Origin: Diadema setosum
Taxonomy: Eukaryota > Echinodermata > Echinoidea > Diadematoida > Diadematidae
NCBI GenBank assembly: GCA_033980235.1
Contig: CM067067.1
Location: 13,420,401 to 13,484,400, forward strand
Reading direction: 5' to 3'
Length of the DNA stretch: 64,000 bases
The position numbers were made by a program, and so were the translations under genes. The notes under the pieces are model-generated. The model was not told the origin of the DNA, ran no database searches, and was given only the letters and a program-made list of their open reading frames with translations. Below, piece after piece: positions 46,502 to 58,585 of this stretch; the stretch's first letter is position 1, and each line of letters opens with the position of its first letter.

Positions 46502-48470
46502 TTATTTGAAATTGCTGTTGCAGGTATAACTTCCCGGTATCAATTGACAAAATTCAACTCCCTGAAAGAGCAAAGGGTTACGGTAAATATTGGTTCATTT
46601 ACGCTTGACAAAACGATGACAAACTGTAGTTGCACAGGTCCTGTTAGTTCTGTACACATTCTAAAATCTACTCATTGAGTATGTTTGAATTATGACTTCC
46701 GTAACGGTAATGACGCCTTCTGATCCCAGGAGCTTTGTCTAAATGTCAACGGCCAATCATATAACATTGGCAAGTCATTCGAAAGAAATAATGGAGTGGA
46801 TATAAACCTAGCCGTCTGATTAGATTTCATTCTAGCGCCTATTATCAGTCATTCGTAATTATGAGGGATCTCTTTTTTTTTTTTCATGAGGCCTGGGAAA
46901 ATATAATCAGCCTCTCAAAAACATTCATCATTTCAATTTCCGTCTGATTTTACTTTAGAACTACCATATTTGTCAAATTACCTAATCAATCATGAATCTT
47001 GGTAAAATCATAACGTTAAAAATGTTGATGTTGTTATTCAATGCTTGCCACTACCTTAAGTATCAAGACATCGTGTTATCATTTAAAGAGAAGTGTGTCA
47101 ATGAGAAAATGATTTTGTAAATCTTATAGGGAACCGACAAGAATGTAAATTTGTGCGATATTTACAAATGGTGTCTTGTGGCATTTAATCTCGAAAAAAA
47201 AAATTATCTTTCGATTGCTACTAATAAGACGCGACAAGAAGAATATCCTTATATACATACTATTATGTCTTTACGATTTCTTACCTCTAAATCAACTCTG
47301 GTGGGAATGTGTAGTTTTTAAGACAAGTTAGGGATTCTTTTTTTTATAAACACTTTTTTTGGTGCAAACAGCGTCATAAGATGGTAATTATCATTCATGT
47401 ATAGTAGCTATAGGCCATAATACGTCATTCGAAAAAATCGAAAGTACAAAGTACTGTTGCACATGGCCTACTTCTCTACAGGGCATATCTGCTCTAGACA
47501 CGAACGCACAAACAACAACAACAACAACAACAACAACCCAACAAAACCTGGGAATGATCTGAAGGCATGGTCACACATATCTTAAGTTGACATAAGGATT
47601 GCACGTGCATTGGTGATTGTCTTAATATAATATTGACTAACGCTTTTAATTTGTATAATAATATCTTAATTTTCAGATTGCACAATGATGATCATTGATC
47701 ACGAAAGTCAATGAGTCAAAGGAAACTCTAGGGACACTCCACTTACGATTTTGATGAGAAACATAACTGAAGTGTGATGACCTAATTCTAATATGTGTAA
47801 TTGTCAAGCTGTTCAGAAAGCAAACAAGGTACTCTTGCTAAATTCAGTACTGCAGTTAACATTGCCTTTCAAGGGCCAGATGTTACTGGTTTGAACGTTG
47901 ATCTCCTTTTCACGTAGTAAAGTGATTAAGACACAATGGAAAGCGTGTGATATACAAGTAGAAAGGATGGAATAATCCTTTACCTGTCTGATCTAGTCGT
48001 GCCTCCTATGCAGAAAGAATAATTTGTTTCAACTCTAAATGCGTTTCGTACAAGAAACAAAATAACTATGTCCAACAATAACTAAAAACAAACAAGAAAA
48101 ATATATATATCGACTAAGTCAAAAAAATGAAATCAATCTGTTCGGAAATGCGATTTTCATTTTGAACGCAAAAAACAAATTCCATCACACATAGCAAGGT
48201 TTCTTCGAATCGAATAGTTGATGTTGCAAAAATAGTTCAAAATTTGTCATCTAGCCTTAGTATGTCACATCAGTAATATACATCCATTCACGACGTAATG
48301 AAAATAATTCTCCCTAACGAACACATCGTAAACTGCAGTGAGACGCACCCCCACTAGTTTGATATCATTCCGTCAGAAAGTTCGATATTACACGTGGCAC
48401 CCCGTTTTTTCTTAAATGCGATAATACCCAAGTATTTTTTTTTTTTTGCAATAATTTCAGTCGACTGAGA
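46502..48470. other. Stretch without recognisable gene
   Basis: A minus-strand acceptor-like CTCTTTCAG at 46562 is followed by only 19 open codons to a TAA that overlaps an AATAAA; I regard this as chance. An (AAC)n array lies at 47509-47537. The part nearest 48470 may be the 3' UTR of the minus-strand exon at 48471. Confidence 0.35.
47509..47537. repeat. (AAC)n microsatellite
   Basis: About nine AAC units. Confidence 0.85.
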
Positions 48471-48656
48471 TCAGAGACGGGCGAACAAGCGCTGAAATGA
48501 ATCTTGTGGGACTACAGATTGCGAATCCAGCATGGAGTCTGCCGTGTTTTCCTCCCGTATCCACTCCGGGATGTCATCCTCTACATTTCGAGCCGCTTCG
48601 CGGAGTCGGTCCAGGAGCGAATTAAATTTGGCTTCCTTTGTGTTCCGCCACTGTTT
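48471..48656 (-). CDS. Terminal exon of an unidentified minus-strand gene
   Basis: On the minus strand, a strong acceptor (TTCCTCTCCTCCCTTTATGCAG in two overlapping parts, ending ATGCAG) is followed by 62 codons to TGA, starting in phase 0 with KQWRNTKEAKFNSLLDRLRE. The 61-residue tail is highly charged, with a probable amphipathic helix (EAKFNSLLDRLREAARNVED), then an acidic DDIPEWIREEN and a final QDSFQRLFARL helix. Such a tail is compatible with a coiled-coil or adaptor protein. GC content is well above its flanks. The upstream exon at 63782-63849 ends in the matching phase; the intron between them would be about 15 kb and contains the dead retrotransposon. Gene identity unknown. Confidence 0.65.
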   Translation of the reverse strand, partial: KQWRNTKEAKFNSLLDRLREAARNVEDDIPEWIREENTADSMLDSQSVVPQDSFQRLFARL

Positions 48657-48763
48657 CTGCATAAAGGGAGGAGAGGAAGACAAAAACAAGGAAAGAAAGA
48701 GTTCATGAGATTATATAGTCTAATCAGTAATTATGTGAATGCAACTGAATGCTTCAAAAGGTA

Positions 48764-50108
48764 ATACTCCTCTTTTGATACTGTAGATCATTGCATCATA
48801 ATTATCACATCACCTTCAATAGGCTGAGGAATTGTTGCCTCGACGTTTACTTGGTTTCAGTCCCATTTTAGCTATCAGAAGGCCCTCAAAGGTGTATTAA
48901 TCAACGATACTGCATCTGTACCTTATATTCTACCAAAAGAGGTTCCTCAGGTTCAGGTATGGGACCATCGTGCTTCCTAATGCTACGTTTTTACACCATG
49001 TTCCCGGCTGCCAAGGCGACCTCGTTTGTCCGAAATGTAGTGCGCCGTGGGTATTCACATACGTAGGATAGGCTTCTTTAGACTAGTTTCCCCTCCGTAT
49101 TCTAGACTTGTTCGTTCCAATCCTCGCTCTAGTGAATATGTAGTTACCAGCCGGTCAGACTATAGACTACACAGTATTTCCTGTGGCGTCACACTGCAAA
49201 CCTGCTCCAAGTTTTGTTGCTGCTCGTAACGTGCTGTCATGTTTTGGTTTGTTTCGATTGTTTGTTGTTGTTGTTGTTGTTTGCGCTTACCCCGTTTTAT
49301 TTTACGTCCTTTTATTCTAGGTCTCTCATCAGCACCGTGACTGCCGCGGCATTTTTTTTTTCTGGCAGTTTAAAAATCTGATACATCCACGGCAATCACG
49401 GCCTTCTACGTTTGCCTATCCCATCTTCCCCACCCCCCCCCCCCCCCCCTCCGCGTTGTCTCACGTCCATCCAGGTTCGTCCACGGTAGCCTAAAACGTG
49501 ACTACCGTTGCACCCGGGAACATGGTGTAAACACAACATTAAGTTTATATGGCTCCATTAGAGGATGTGACAGAGACGTGTGCCATAAAAGTAAAATTGC
49601 ATATACTAATCATGCTAGGATCTATGTTTCTCTGAAAAGAAAAGAGCCACCAAGCAAACAATACTGGTGCAATGATTGTTCAGACGAATCATGCTCACGT
49701 GAAATTATAAGATTGGTCATTGCAAAACAGCCTAAAATTGAATCTTCATACAGCTTAAGTTTTCCATGTGATAAATCTCGTGAAAAAAAATCTTCAAAGT
49801 CTCTGTCCATTAATATCTCGCTAATATTCCTGCTCTGTCAATTCCTAAGGCACGTGACCTTGGCGTAATAGTCAAAGATTATCTTAGTACAACACACAAA
49901 TATGAACGTGTGTAAATCGACAGCCCTCTGTCTACAAAGGATTGGAAAACTTAGAAACTTTCTGGATAGAACAACTACAGAGAAACTGATGCATGCGTTT
50001 AACTTTTAGTCACATATGATTATAACGGTTTGTTCATTGGGGTTCCGGAATCTCAGCTCAGACGGGACTCCAACGGACACAAAATTCAGCCGCAAGGCTT
50101 GCAACACT
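48764..50108 (+). pseudogene. Dead non-LTR reverse transcriptase, split by a transposon
   Basis: Fragments of a LINE reverse transcriptase can be read in several shifting plus-strand frames. In order: YSSFDTVDH (about 48764), VLINDTASVPYILP with a VPQ remnant (to about 48955), a GPS remnant at 48963, then after the insertion YMAPLEDV (about 49544), a YTNHARIYVSL stretch where YADDTQLYVS would be expected, LGVIVKDYLS (about 49861), RIGKLRNFLDRTTTEKLMHAF and a degraded QNSAARL block near 50080-50095. Stops and frameshifts are numerous and the YADD box is lost, so it is inactive. Motifs such as the FLDR(S/T)TTEKL block place it in the CR1/Jockey group, a different and older family from the copy at 24546-25526. 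Limits are approximate. Confidence 0.75.
48981..49538. mobile_element. 558-bp MITE at a TTAA-type site inside the dead reverse transcriptase
   Basis: The ends TGCTACGTTTTTACACCATG (left) and, inverted, TGTTGTGTTTACACCATG (right) continue into TTCCCGG, about 25 bases of terminal repeat. CTAA (48977-48980) and TTAA (49539-49542) flank it, matching a TTAA target duplication with one mutation. TTAA targets are used by piggyBac and Kolobok transposons. The interior has GTTGTT repeats and a long C run (about 49433-49450) but no transposase. A rearranged relative is at 27477-27575. The inserted site falls between the GPS..F and LYMAPLEDV parts of the host reverse transcriptase. Confidence 0.75.
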
Positions 50109-50122
50109 CAAAAGGAAATAAG

Positions 50123-50252
50123 GGGCCTGCTTCATAGAGATTGCTCATAAGATTGATCTTACGATTGATGCGATTAAAAAAAAAAAGTTAAGCTCGAGCT
50201 GTTATCAAATCTATGATTTAGATCAAGCGTTTGGAAGTATGAAACAGACTTA
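50123..50252. mobile_element. Possible short inverted-repeat element
   Basis: GGCCTGCTTCATA on the left pairs with TATGAAACAGAC on the right, about 130 bp apart, and AAGATTGATCTTA and TTAAGATCAATATTGATATTA words recur inside. It follows the dead reverse transcriptase directly. Pairing is imperfect. Confidence 0.35.
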
Positions 50253-50289
50253 AGATCAATATTGATATTACGCTCGATTCGCTGAGTTA

Positions 50290-53218
50290 CGCTCAATTAA
50301 TCACACGTACTGAAAACATAACTCCTATATCCATTTAGTATCAACTGGTTGCCGACTGGACAATAAATATAATAGTATTCTCTAATATGATATAATCATA
50401 TCTGTATTTTCGTTTAACAAAATGCCTAGTAGGCTACTAGAAATTTACATTTCTGCAGGGAACTTGCTTGAAAACTTGCGTCAGAAAAACGCAAAACTGT
50501 TCTGAAAATGACAACTTTGATTGGTCTTAATGTTTGATATCTGGGGTCGCCTTTATTTCATGTTTATGATATAATTGCAAGTTCAAAGCAATTGGGCGCG
50601 ACGTTCTAATCATGATAAGAAGCTATGAGCTGCACAAGACATTTTGATTATCATAATTTTGCATTCCACATTCTTATATTCCGGTACAGGTATGTTGCAA
50701 TAATATTGGTGCCAGAGGCTGAACTTTGTTGTGTTGTCGGCCATATGTTTTTGATGGGTTTAACCTATTATGAGGATGCTCGATAATGCAACTTTTGTAT
50801 CCTTCAGGGTTTAGAGCTATTCAAGATGGTCGCAAAATGACAGCTAAAACCGGAAATTTCTATATATTTTCTGATAAATAGGGGGAAATTCTGCTTTAAA
50901 GTGATTTTTGGATTGAAGCAAGTGTGAAACCAATAATTCATATTTCTACTCACTTTTCGGTAGGGCAAATTTGTCAAATCAGTCAAAGTTGTATCCAAAA
51001 TAACCGATGGCAATCTACACATTAGACATCCTCATATGTCTCACAGGATGTTTTCATGCGTACTGAAAAGGTTGTTATTAACATCTTCTCTAAGAGATGA
51101 AAGTATTACACTTGGGAACACGTACTTTGATTAATAAATTCATCATGCCAAAAAGACATGAAAATCCCTTTCAAAATGGTCGCCAAGATGTTTCTGAAGA
51201 TAACGAAGTCACCTTCGGCTATAAAGTAAACGTGTTAAATGTTTGGAGCAGATTCCCCTTTCAAGTGCGACTGTATAATGAGTGATGAGTTGTTGTTGTT
51301 GGGGCTTTTTTTTATGGTCGTTATTGGTGTTTCAAATTTCTGCTAAACTGTAATGATGTATAGCATTACCAAGTTCTAGTGAAAAGACAGTAATCACTAT
51401 ACACAATAATGGTTGCATTGAGCTCGCGAGGCACGCCAAACAAACTCTTTGCATTGAAAAAACATAAATATTTATCCCTTTAGATGACCCAAAGTCTCTC
51501 TCTTTATATAAACAAATACGAACAAAAAAAAAAAAAAAAAAAAACAAGACTGAGTCTCTGTTTCCCAATGTAAGTATTGGATAAGTGACTGTCACGTTGA
51601 TTCCGACTATTTAAATAACGCAGAGCGTTGACTTTTATGGTGTTCCAAGAAGTATGTATACCATATAGCTAAGAGCGTACATCGCGCAGTTTACGTATTT
51701 TCTATATACGACCCGGTCATTTTTTTTTTTTTGGGGGGGGGGGGAGAATTAGGGGGGTGGAGTGGAGTGGTGAGGAGGGGAGGGGAGGGAGGGAGAGGGG
51801 CAGAGGGAGGGAAGGGAAGGGGAGGAGCGTGATTATTTAAAGCGAAGAACTGCAATGGACAATGCGCCTTCAAACAACAACAACGACAAACACCAGCCCA
51901 TGCCTGTTGGTCCATCGGCAGGCAACAAACGGCGACAGTGCACTCAAGCAGTCGAAACTCTCTTTATCAAATAAAAAGATATATAATATCTCGGGTTGCT
52001 GCCCTTGGTTTTCCTGATGCACACCTTCATGTTTGATGCATGAAGTCTACTTCGAGCGTGTCATCATCGAGGAAGTATATAGCGCATTGGAATTACAAAG
52101 CGTTTCCATTCCATGATTACATTCGCCTTGAAAGACTAGACGGGCTAAGAGTCGGCGGCAATTCATTTCATTGCTTTAATGAATACGCTGAAATCGAGTT
52201 CCATCAAGTCACTGTAATGCCTTATTTGTCCTTTGTTTTACGTTGCATTCTCAGAAGTCATAACATTAAACTTTGTCTGTGCTTGATATACCTGCTCTTT
52301 CTAGGTCTAGAAAGAAATGATCCTCATTGAATTGTTGGAAACATATGTAGCCCGTATTGGAGTACAACTTAGGTCCTATAAACGGGTTAACGTTAAAAAC
52401 AGTAACTTGTTTTTCGGGCTAAAGTTTTTTTCTTAAAGACAAGGATTAGATTTTTTCCCCTTTTAAAGACAAGGATTACCAATGTTTCCTATAATGAAAC
52501 AGAGGAACTGAGGTGAATTGTCACACATGCTTACAGTACAAATTTTTGTGAAATGAAACCATGAAAAAGACTGAGTCAGAGTGCTCTGAAAGATTTTCGA
52601 ATAGAGACATGACAAATGTGTGTCCGGTATTAGCGTAAGTAATTTTCCCTATGGACAGCTGTGAAAAAAAAAACCAAACAAACAAACAAACACCATCAAA
52701 CATGGGTTCAAAGGGAATAAGATCGTTGAGACTCCATCTCTTAAATTGAACCTTCTTGACCGTAAGTTCACGTCAAACGCATGCGCACGCACACACAAGC
52801 AAATACTATCCCGAATACACACGAACGCCCAACATGCCCAAAGCTGCCACTCGCAAACACAAAATGGCATCACCTAGTCCGCGATGTGACCGTAGCCTTT
52901 AGGTCTCAAGAAAAAATGATAAAAAAAACAAGGTTAAAGAGAACAAAAACTTCAGATAGATTTCTTGTTTATACAAACGGGACCCCCAAACAACAACAAC
53001 AACAACAATCTATCCTCAATCTATAAGTCATTGGACCTAGAGTAGTTTCTGCCCAGTAGTCCATTACTACTAAATTAGAACCGAGGCCCAGAGACGATGC
53101 AAGAACGCAAATGGATTTGCTGGACAAACTTTACTTTGAAAATCGATATGCCTCAGAAAGGCTATTGCTGCTTGATCGAAATCCTTAGCCCATATAAAGG
53201 CATTCGACAGACTTAATG
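50290..53218. other. Stretch without recognisable gene
   Basis: Contains a 20-base A run near 51523-51543, the purine tract 51733-51828 and a short direct repeat of TTAAAGACAAGGATTA (about 52433 and 52464). No exon with both splice context and protein-like composition was found; the 96-codon frame at 52040-52330 is not supported by any domain. Confidence 0.4.
51720..51830. repeat. Poly-T/poly-G junction and purine-rich mirror-like tract
   Basis: A run of 13 T is followed by 12 G and then about 85 bases that are almost entirely G and A on the plus strand, with many GGGG and GGAGG blocks. Such tracts can form triplex (H-DNA) or G-quadruplex structures. Confidence 0.8.
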
Positions 53219-53220
53219 TA

Positions 53221-53430
53221 TTGTAAAACAAGAAATATTCGCGTCATGAAATTTTCGCGCATTGGAGCCAACGGCCTTTTTCTCTACATGAAATTTTCGC
53301 GAATTGCCACTTCCATTCAAAATCTTGTGTAGAGACAAGAACTTTTGCGTGCAATATAATTTCTTGAATCTTTGCTCCTCGAGAAATTTGCGGAAATGTA
53401 ATGCAAGCGAAATTTTATGCCTTTAAACAG
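53221..53430. mobile_element. TA-flanked MITE, CTGTAAAAC family, copy B
   Basis: The left end TTGTAAAACAAGAAATATTC follows TA and the right end ctTTAAACAG precedes TA. Interior ATGAAATTTTCGCG, GGAGCCAACGGCC and TTGTGTAGAGACAAGAACTTTTGCG match 10157-10354 read on the opposite strand. It is more diverged at the right end than copy A. Confidence 0.65.
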
Positions 53431-53434
53431 TACA

Positions 53435-54520
53435 CCATTAGGCTACCAGGAAAATAGGTTTGTTTTGAGCCCTCTCAGAATTATACATGCAAAATCAAAG
53501 CCAAAGTCATGTCAACAGGATTCTTTCCTAATTTTTCATAAATCAGCTGTAATGAAAACTGCTTTGTATACAAGGGGCCTGAGCACACATTAAATGAAAA
53601 CCACATTTCCAAGCCCCACTTTTAAGTTATAAAACTGTTTTCTGGTTAACTCCCCTGCCGACAAAGAAACCATGCACTTTGAGATGAATTTTGTCCATAC
53701 CTCAACAGCTTGTAGTGCACAAAAAGTCACATAATGGAATACTAAGCACGCAGAGACACATACAATACACACATTAAGGAAAAAGCAACCACAGGCCAGG
53801 AAACAAAACACGTCCACCATTTATCAGCATGTTCGCGAATGATAAAGACTGAAATTTAATTAGGTCAACTAAGAAGCTGCGTCCTGCGTCTATTCATTGC
53901 ACTAATAACGAAATATTTGGACCGACGGATACACAGTCCCAGCGACTACAGCTTATTTCACATAGGCTCATATGGAAAAGAATAGACCAGTATGCATGGG
54001 CTCTTTATATACAATACGTATCCGTAAAACGTCACCTCCTTCTCACATAGGGATTGTGCCCAATATAATTATGGCCACCAATCTGAAATGACGATGATAA
54101 TGTACGAGTTCATTCTTAAGAATGTTGCTTTATAAAATTACCAGTGACTCACCACAATGTGCATGCAGAGATTAAACACGTAAAGGTACCAGTTCTTGCG
54201 AAAAGTAGATATTTTAAAGGGAAAGTTTCAAGTTAGATACATCATTTCAGAATTGCCAAAGATGTTATGAAGAGTTCGAATGCAAAAGCAGAAAAAAGCC
54301 ATTTTCAGAGATGTGTTTTTTTTACAGAAAGATCATCATAAAAAAGAAATATAATTCTGTGTATATTTTCAGTGATTCTGTACTCCTTACATGACACGAT
54401 AATTTCTGATGTTATTTTTACCACATACTTTAAACATTTTCTCTGTTTTTTAGCAGCTTTGATCTCATATCTCAAGCTGACAGTGCATAATATATCAGTT
54501 TTGCATTTAAACTTTTCATA
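53435..54520. other. Stretch without recognisable gene
   Basis: AT-rich, no exon or repeat family recognised. Confidence 0.4.
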
Positions 54521-54521
54521 T

Positions 54522-54523
<2 letters not shown>

Positions 54524-54561
<38 letters not shown>
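54524..54561. repeat. (AC)n microsatellite
   Basis: About 18 AC units. Confidence 0.9.
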
Positions 54562-54565
<4 letters not shown>

Positions 54566-55195
54566 CGCATATCAGAAGAGAGAAGCACAGTTGAATTATT
54601 GTGCGAGAGTAATCACTAAAAAGAGTTGTGAGTGTTGCCCTCATACGCTTGAAGTGTGCAAGTTATTCACGGGCACGTGGGCAACTCTTTTCTTTTCCTC
54701 CAATTCGGTGTTCATGGCGTTAGGCAGATGGAAAACAACACAGCCGCCGGCAATTCACGTTTCCAACCTTTTCATTCCCCGCGAACAGAAATCCACATCC
54801 GTGGCTTTGCCAATGGGGAAGGCAGTGTCGGCATTTACCTTAACAATAACGCACTACATCTGTTTTCTTTTTCTTTCATTAAAAAAGCTTCGAACAAGAC
54901 TGGCAAATAATTGATCCGAGACAACAGAAATATGGTATATAGGTAGCTGCCTTTCACAGCGTCTGTCTTGAAAGTCGTAAAGGAAGAAAATGGTATTTTG
55001 GCGCGCTGCAAAGGGCGCGGAAAGTGCACGACGAGCTAAAATCGCTCAAATTTCCTGCAGCTCGAGTCCCCGCACTAAAGTCATTCGCTGTCAAATTCTG
55101 TGCACGAAATCCTTTCTTTTAATTTTCCCTCCTCTGCCTTCTCTCGTGGCCCGAAGGGTGTTGTTTGGAAAATGGCCGGTTTTTATGTCCGCTGG

Positions 55196-55196
<1 letters not shown>

Positions 55197-55232
<36 letters not shown>
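55197..55232. repeat. (AC)n microsatellite
   Basis: About 18 AC units, in a locally GC-richer segment. Confidence 0.9.
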
Positions 55233-55234
<2 letters not shown>

Positions 55235-55939
55235 TGCAAAGGGGTCTTTGACGCAAAGAGAAGACTTCTAGATTGGAGGAATAAATGGTGCTATTCATAT
55301 CTTATCATCTTATCGGAGGGAGGGATACTCTAATCAATTTAATACTCTATGTTTGTGATACTGATTGACAGTCACCTGATGTCCTATTACTCTCGGCAAG
55401 ACGGGAGTTGTGCCTTTAGAAAGTTCCTGTCTGCTGGAATTCGGCAAAGAGAGCCGCCCCCTTCTTCTTTAGGCTGTCCAACTCACGGCGACTGACTATT
55501 ATGGTCACTGTGATGGATCTTAGCTACGCAGGTGTAGTCGAAGGCAATTACTCAATATCAAACTTGATTTCGGCGTCCCGTTCGGATGCGTCATCGCAAT
55601 CAGCTTTGAACACTTTCGAATGAGCAGTGAGTATTGGCGAACATTTCCGCTTCGTAAAAACAAGCATTGCTTTTGACACCTATAATTACGCTATTTCATT
55701 TCCCGTATTGGATTATGTCAGTAACGATGCACCGATGAGTGGAACACGCTTTACGTTTGTAGTCTCCCCCACCCACCAATTTAGCATAGTTCATCATTGA
55801 GCCCTAGTTTCCACAGCAGGTTTTTTTCGGCTATGAATACACCGACTTATCTTTTCCAGCAACTTTGTGAATGATGTGTGACACATTGTGGGAGCCGAAT
55901 GTTTCTACAGATAAGTGGCGCCATATAAATGTTGTTTCA

Positions 55940-55940
<1 letters not shown>

Positions 55941-55999
<59 letters not shown>
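55941..55999. repeat. Compound (AC)n-(AT)n microsatellite
   Basis: 15 AC units followed directly by about 14 AT units. Confidence 0.9.
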
Positions 56000-56003
<4 letters not shown>

Positions 56004-58585
56004 AAAAAATCAGCAGTGATCAGAATTCCTCGTCTAGAAACGTGAGAGATAAATAAGTATGTATAAGTATGGATAAGTATGTATTAAAACCGCTTTGAAA
56101 ACACTTATTTGATAACATTTCGACTCTACACTGATACAAGTTAATATTAACATCTTTCAAGATGTTTTTCACATCAACCCAACTGAAAATATATATATCA
56201 TACATAGAGCACTCGAAATTCTGGTTGTGAGCTTGCGACATTAATCCGCAGTGAAACTTGAATCAGGTATCAAGGTTTTTTTTTCGGTGAATTAATCATA
56301 CATTTTGCGAATACAACTTGAAGTAAACGTCAAAAAGGCTGGCCACAAGACCATCTTGTATTATCGATGGCAATGGATATAACAGAAGTGGAATTTTGTT
56401 GGCATATTATGTACTTCATGTCTCAGTGGAAGACCACCAACGCAATAGGATGACTAAATTTCTACGTATCAAGAGTGTGATAAAACATTTTTTTTTTCAG
56501 TACACTTATTTCAACTCACACATTATTCATGCAAGTATTGACGACAATTCAGCGGCAGTATTGTATTACGGGATCTTAAGCTGCCCGTAATGTTCTATCC
56601 TTATTATCATGACATTTTACGAGAATGAGCATCACTTTGAATAAACATTGTGGAAGATCGCAGACTCATTCAAGCAGCGTCTTGAATCACTTTCTCATGC
56701 AAGGTGGGGGGGGGGGGGGGGGGAGGTGGGAACGGCCTAAACGTGCCCCGTCTCACCGCACTTCCATGCCGTACTCCAGTGAAGGCAGTCTTTTAACGGC
56801 TGATTCGGAGTCATATACATGCGCCAGCTTTAGATCCTCGAAGTTATGCGAGCGGCGCCATCATGTATTTAAGGGGGTATCTTGTTCCCTCATCACAAAC
56901 CTCCTTTGGACCTTAAGGCCCGTGGTGGCGGAGCGCATTTCAATAAAGCTACCACTAATTCGAGAGACTTGCCACCACTTCATTCGCGAGTCAATGAAGT
57001 TAACATCGGTGACATGCAAGACCAACGAAGGGAAATGCCGGGCAAACATTAGACTTTAGGGGAGACGCGACGCAAATGATGGGCTTGTTTGGTTAAGTTT
57101 TAAAGTGGGACGTAAAACTTGGACGCAGAGCACCTCAGAGGTAAAAAAAACAAACAAACCCAAAACCACACAAAAAAACAACAACAACAACATGTCTTTA
57201 AATTGAATTCAAGTAAATAACGTTTTACATAAAAAAGAATCATTTTTCTAACTATACGTTTATTGCAGATATCAAGCTCAGATAACAGCAATTCCCCTCC
57301 CCCTCCCCCTCCCCACCCAAAGGAAAATCGCTTCAAAGAAAAACGATCAAACAAAAGCACAAAATCACAAAGCATCAGATCCTGATACAAGGTGAACAAG
57401 TAAAGTGACACTAACTTTTTCTCCAAGTCTCCGGCTTTTCACTTTTCACTTAGTATTTTACTCGATTTAGCTATCTTAGTCAAATTACTGTGACGTCATG
57501 AATGGTACCCAATGATTAATGGTGAGCATAAACTATCCCTTCTTCCCGCATTTTTTGTGAGCGTACTTTTTTTTCTCGTTTTCTTTGTTTAAAGATGTAG
57601 GGATGACATTTTTTCCCCAATTCCATCAGAAGATACAGGTCCAGCAAGGAAAATATTTTCTCCTTCTTTCTTCTGCGCTTACAACAAGTGATTGCTTTAG
57701 AAGTGGCTTTTAACTATGTCTAAATTTGAATCATTGTCACTTATCCGTTGTTGCATCCTCCTCTCGAGCTAGCTTCTTACTTGAGAGAAAGCTCCTTTCA
57801 TGCATCTCAAGGTACAATTCATTTCTATTTCTGTAGGTCTGCAAAACGCATCATGAAAATTTTGGGATTGATTACGTTTTCCCCATATTGTGTCTGGAGG
57901 CGTCAGGAAAGGTTACACAAGGGTGTTTTCCTTTCGCTGTTCTGTCGACTCTAAGCAACCCACAACACACAAAGACACACAAATACAGGCACACACAGAG
58001 ACACATACCAACATGACCAATATTTTGTATGTTTTTTTTTTTCATTTCCCACAAATGCGTATGAGTGCTGAGCATGGTTTATATAGCATCGTGCAGTGGC
58101 GCACACTGACATCAAAGTCCAAGCGCAATCATTTTATGATGTTGTTTTTGTCATATTTCCATATTATCTTGCCCTATACTTTGACATATTTTGTTTGGTG
58201 TGAACTCGGTAGCTCGTGAAACAATTTTACAATAGGTAACAATTAAAAAGCCCATTTTCACTTTAGGCCTACATACCAAGCCTATAATATTTGTTAAGTT
58301 GTTCGGAGCAAAACTATTTTTCAGACTTTTTTTTTTTAAAGCTTAGTAAATTTTCCTTTAAGAGGCTGGCATGGTTATAATTCTATGTTACATGATTTAG
58401 GGTAGAATGAATTCGATAAATCAAACCCTTTATCATGTTCATACGATGCAATCAGCTGTATAAAAGTCAAAGTTATACTTCAAATTTAATCCAGGGGCTC
58501 TTGCATATTTGACCTTCCCCAATACATAACATGATTACAATGTGCAATAGTGCGGGAGATGTTCTTTTTTTTTTTTTACGGAGGT
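56000..58585. other. Stretch without recognisable gene
   Basis: An 18-base G run (56706-56723) lies within a 144-codon open frame that I do not consider coding. Segment 56740-57060 is GC-richer with CpGs but lacks splice context. (AACAA)n-like A/C-rich sequence at 57148-57193 and C-rich 57294-57317. Confidence 0.4.

Noticed and set aside
46502..46561. Minus-strand acceptor with 19 codons to a stop overlapping AATAAA
   Set aside because: Too short to tell from chance; no upstream exon with matching phase was seen.
54372..54914. 180-codon plus-strand open frame
   Set aside because: Its centre is a His-Thr repeat translated from the (AC)n microsatellite and the rest has no domain or conserved composition.
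56625..57059. 144-codon plus-strand open frame with a Gly run
   Set aside because: The Gly run is the poly-G tract; no splice sites, no domain, and the minus strand is also open.
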